This document shows, in pieces, positions 7,801 to 8,426 of a DNA stretch of 8,426 nucleotides. How positions within the stretch are numbered: the first letter of the stretch is position 1; every line of letters starts with the position of its first letter. Source of the DNA: Acidobacteriota bacterium (GTDB taxonomy: Bacteria > Acidobacteriota > Terriglobia > Terriglobales > Acidobacteriaceae). The notes beneath the pieces are model-generated. The model had not been told where the DNA came from and did not search any database. It saw nothing but the letters and a program-made list of their open reading frames with translations. The DNA lies in contig JAJZAL010000228.1 of NCBI GenBank assembly GCA_021799405.1, forward strand, positions 1-8,426. Reading direction: 5' to 3'. The position numbers were made by a program, and so were the translations under genes.

Positions 7801-7985
7801 GGCTCCTCCCTGCGGCGATGTCGCACGGCATCGGCTCGGATTCGCAACGGCCCTTCGCCATTGTGATCGTTGGCGGTCTCATCGCCGATCTGGTCATGAG
7901 CATTTTCCTCCTGCCGACCTTGTATGTCTGGTTTGCTGGCGAGAACGATGTTCTGCCCATCCCGGAGACAGAGTTTGAGAATTAG
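4845..7985 (+). CDS. czcA: Heavy-metal-type RND efflux permease, CzcA-like
   Basis: This 1046-residue proton-driven inner-membrane pump is full length for the HME-RND family. TM1 is near 13-32, a periplasmic porter/docking half follows to about 340, TM2-TM6 lie near 352-505 and TM7 near 532-552, a second porter half follows, and the last helices lie near 875-1030. TM4 contains DFGMVVDGAVVMVEN with D404, D410 and E417, the charge triad seen in CzcA-like divalent-cation pumps. FLGNVRGAL (363-371), LRPIMMTM and the late QRPFAIVIVGGL motif are family hallmarks. Positions I align with the CusA copper-binding Met residues are not Met (for example VRGT in the segment after LDEGALW), arguing against Cu/Ag. 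The second porter half carries TGRPDDGTDHTGF and two nearby Cys (596, 604). The ATG overlaps the adaptor TGA as ATGA, with GGAG at 4836-4839 as ribosome site. The symbol denotes the family; the actual metal is unproven. Confidence 0.93.
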   Translation: MIRRIVDFALQNRFLVLVAAILLFAWGAVSFHRLPVEAYPDVANNYVDVIAQWPGISAEQIEQQVTIPLETVMNGIPGVAHVRSWSIFGLSTVEMVFGEDTTDFENRERVLERISQVTLPPGVTAQMGTDWSPVGQIYFYTLHSTNPEYDAMNLKTLETWVIEKNLKSVPGVVDTNPFGGPTREYQVRLDPDKLVSYGLSIAQVEQQLANNNANGGGSFIQAGLQQINIREVGLVRNLQDIENTVITTKSGTPLRVKDIAVVTQGPEIRLGQFGQTYHREDGKLIDNDDVVSGIALLQKGADAQPVLAGIHKKVQELNDQILPKGVQIVPFIDRSDLLRFTTHTVLHNLTEGMVLVVIILFLFLGNVRGALIVALTIPFSLLFAAICLDLRHIPANLLSLGALDFGMVVDGAVVMVENIIRHLGHEEENGRSPYERIREAAHEVQRPVFYAILIIITAYLPIFTLQAVEGRLFRPMAWTVAFALLGALIFSMVLAPVLSSFLFSKGAKEWKNPVMEYLTVRYRKSVTWTIHHRSLTVGVGVAGLFVALYLAFGGVIGSEFLPHLDEGALWVRGTLAQSAGPDEGVSVANRARIILCSFPEVTECTSQTGRPDDGTDHTGFFNTEYFVGLKPKEQWRPVFDQNKDNLIASMSRELEKQIPGVVWGFSQPIEDNMEEAVSGVKGELATKVYGSDLHLLEDKADQIAAIMGHIRGITDLGVFQVTGQPDLDIVVDRQKAARFQINVADIQDAVQTAVGGNALTQVLRGEQSYNLTLRYLPRYRNTREAIQNIRLLSPSGERVSLAQLCTIREADEGSEIYRENNQRYVAIKYSVRGRALGNAVKEAIQKVDAQVKLPRGYHLGWEGEYQSEVRAEARMLIIVPITVLLIFIILYSMYKSLKWGMLILANVAMARIGGLLALLITHTNFSVSSGVGFLALFGVSVQTGVIMLEYINQLRARGHSIEESAVEGAVLRLRPIMMTMLVATLGLLPAAMSHGIGSDSQRPFAIVIVGGLIADLVMSIFLLPTLYVWFAGENDVLPIPETEFEN

Positions 7986-7991
7986 CGATCA

Positions 7992-8183
7992 ATGACAACC
8001 CAAAGGTTACCGAAAGCAGGTTCCAAATGCGTCTCGAAGCCGATGAAGAAGGGCCGTACCAGTAAAAATGGCAAGCCATTCGTGACTGCAATCTTCTGGA
8101 TTGGTATCACGCTTGTGTTGACGTTCACACTATGGGCGTTTGCGATGGTCTTGCTTGAAGCGTTCTATCAATGGAAGCATTGA
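7992..8183 (+). CDS. Small single-pass membrane protein, unknown function
   Basis: I do not recognise this 63-residue protein. It has a Lys/Arg-rich N-terminus (8 Lys and 2 Arg in residues 1-28, one Cys at 13), one long hydrophobic helix (about 30-58, rich in aromatic residues and Thr, with E56 near its end) and a short YQWKH tail. The positive-inside rule predicts a cytoplasmic N-terminus and a periplasmic C-terminus. It starts 6 bp after the permease stop on the same strand, so it is probably the fourth gene of the efflux operon. The ribosome site is weak; an internal ATG at 8043 would give a 46-residue form that keeps the whole helix. Position and size recall small RND-pump partners such as AcrZ, but I see no sequence similarity. 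A chance reading frame is possible, though the clear basic-then-hydrophobic layout argues against it. Confidence 0.6.
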   Translation: MTTQRLPKAGSKCVSKPMKKGRTSKNGKPFVTAIFWIGITLVLTFTLWAFAMVLLEAFYQWKH

Positions 8184-8266
8184 TGTTCAGAGATGCAGTT
8201 TCGCATGTTGATAGCCGCGGTATTTTGCAGGGTAGACAACAAAGATATTGCGACTTCATACTTTTT
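8184..8266. other. Short spacer between the efflux operon and the presumed IS end
   Basis: I see no gene and no convincing terminator here. The only small dyad is ATGC (8193-8196) with GCAT (8203-8206), too short to count and without a T-tract. The operon's own terminator may have lain further downstream and been separated from it by the insertion. Confidence 0.4.
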
Positions 8267-8426
8267 CAGTAGTGTCCGGTTAGAAGTCGAACAGCATCAA
8301 CTGGTTAACCTGGATTATGCAGAGGCTGGGCACACAACAGATGCCGGAGCTTTTGAGCAGCGGTGTTGTGCCAGTAAGTTTGAGTCTCTGAATTTCTCCT
8401 TGTTTTCGATTTCCCAAGACCAGTGC
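8267..8426. mobile_element. One end of an IS4-type insertion sequence (cut by the window edge)
   Basis: The motif CAGTAGTGTCCGGTTA (8267-8282) resembles the terminal repeat of IS4-type elements as I remember them. A minus-strand reading frame running in from the right edge stops exactly within it, as expected for a transposase gene ending at the IS terminus. The other end, the second inverted repeat and the target duplication lie outside the window, so the exact outer base is approximate. Confidence 0.5.
8280..8426 (-). CDS. C-terminal fragment of a probable IS4-family transposase (partial)
   Basis: An open frame of 48 codons enters from the right edge and ends at TAA (8282-8280). Its last residues, NQLMLFDF, resemble the C-terminus of IS4-type transposases as I recall it (NQLILFDF/L). 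The upstream segment TPLLKSSG loosely resembles the TP(I/L)LQAL stretch of the same proteins. The catalytic DDE residues would lie beyond the window. Because only the tail is visible and the middle matches poorly, the gene could be intact but divergent, or decayed. Confidence 0.45.
   Translation of the reverse strand, partial: ALVLGNRKQGEIQRLKLTGTTPLLKSSGICCVPSLCIIQVNQLMLFDF

Noticed and set aside
7313..7960. Minus-strand frame (215 codons) opposite the permease C-terminus
   Set aside because: Composition rich in Met/Ser/Arg/Thr is the mirror of transmembrane coding sequence; no family resemblance.
4845..7985. Assignment as a copper/silver CusA pump
   Set aside because: TM4 carries the CzcA-like DFG...D...E set and the expected CusA Met positions hold other residues by my alignment.
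1..8426. CRISPR arrays, tRNA or rRNA genes
   Set aside because: No regularly spaced repeats and no tRNA- or rRNA-like segments were recognised on either strand.

Overview
The window holds a divergent pair of transcription units. A two-component signalling pair is on the minus strand, and a complete tripartite RND efflux operon of the heavy-metal (HME) type is on the plus strand. The plus-strand operon ends in a very small membrane protein, and the right edge appears to cut into an insertion sequence. Moderately high GC, dense coding and the style of the proteins (a CzcA-like permease with its own TolC-family pore, a short four-helix membrane module on the kinase, an IS4-type element) suggest a Gram-negative soil or environmental bacterium. 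My best guess is the phylum Acidobacteriota. That is inference from protein style, not from a marker gene.

Layout: 1-81 is intergenic with nothing convincing. 744-82 (minus) is a NarL/FixJ-type response regulator, and 2135-741 (minus) is a membrane PAS histidine kinase. They overlap by 4 bp in an ATGA arrangement, so the kinase is transcribed first. 2136-2419 is a 284-bp divergent regulatory region rich in small inverted repeats but with no obvious sigma-70 promoter. 2420-3712 (plus) is a TolC/CzcC-like outer-membrane channel, 3709-4848 a lipoprotein membrane-fusion adaptor, and 4845-7985 a 1046-residue RND permease; these three are joined by two more ATGA overlaps. 7992-8183 encodes a 63-residue single-helix membrane protein 6 bp after the permease. 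8184-8266 is a short spacer. From about 8267 to the end lies what looks like one end of an IS4-type insertion sequence, with the C-terminal end of its transposase on the minus strand.

How it fits together: permease, adaptor and channel make a proton-driven pump spanning both membranes. The permease keeps the Asp-Asp-Glu charge set (D404, D410, E417) typical of CzcA-like divalent-cation exporters and lacks the CusA methionine positions, so Zn/Co/Cd/Ni-type export is more likely than Cu/Ag, but the substrate is not proven. The kinase/regulator pair is the natural candidate for local control. It is not the OmpR-type system usual for CzcRS or CusRS, but is closer to the FixL/FixJ pattern (HisKA kinase with LuxR-type output). 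The most novel candidate is the small membrane protein at the operon's end, which by position and size recalls AcrZ-like pump modulators without recognisable sequence similarity.
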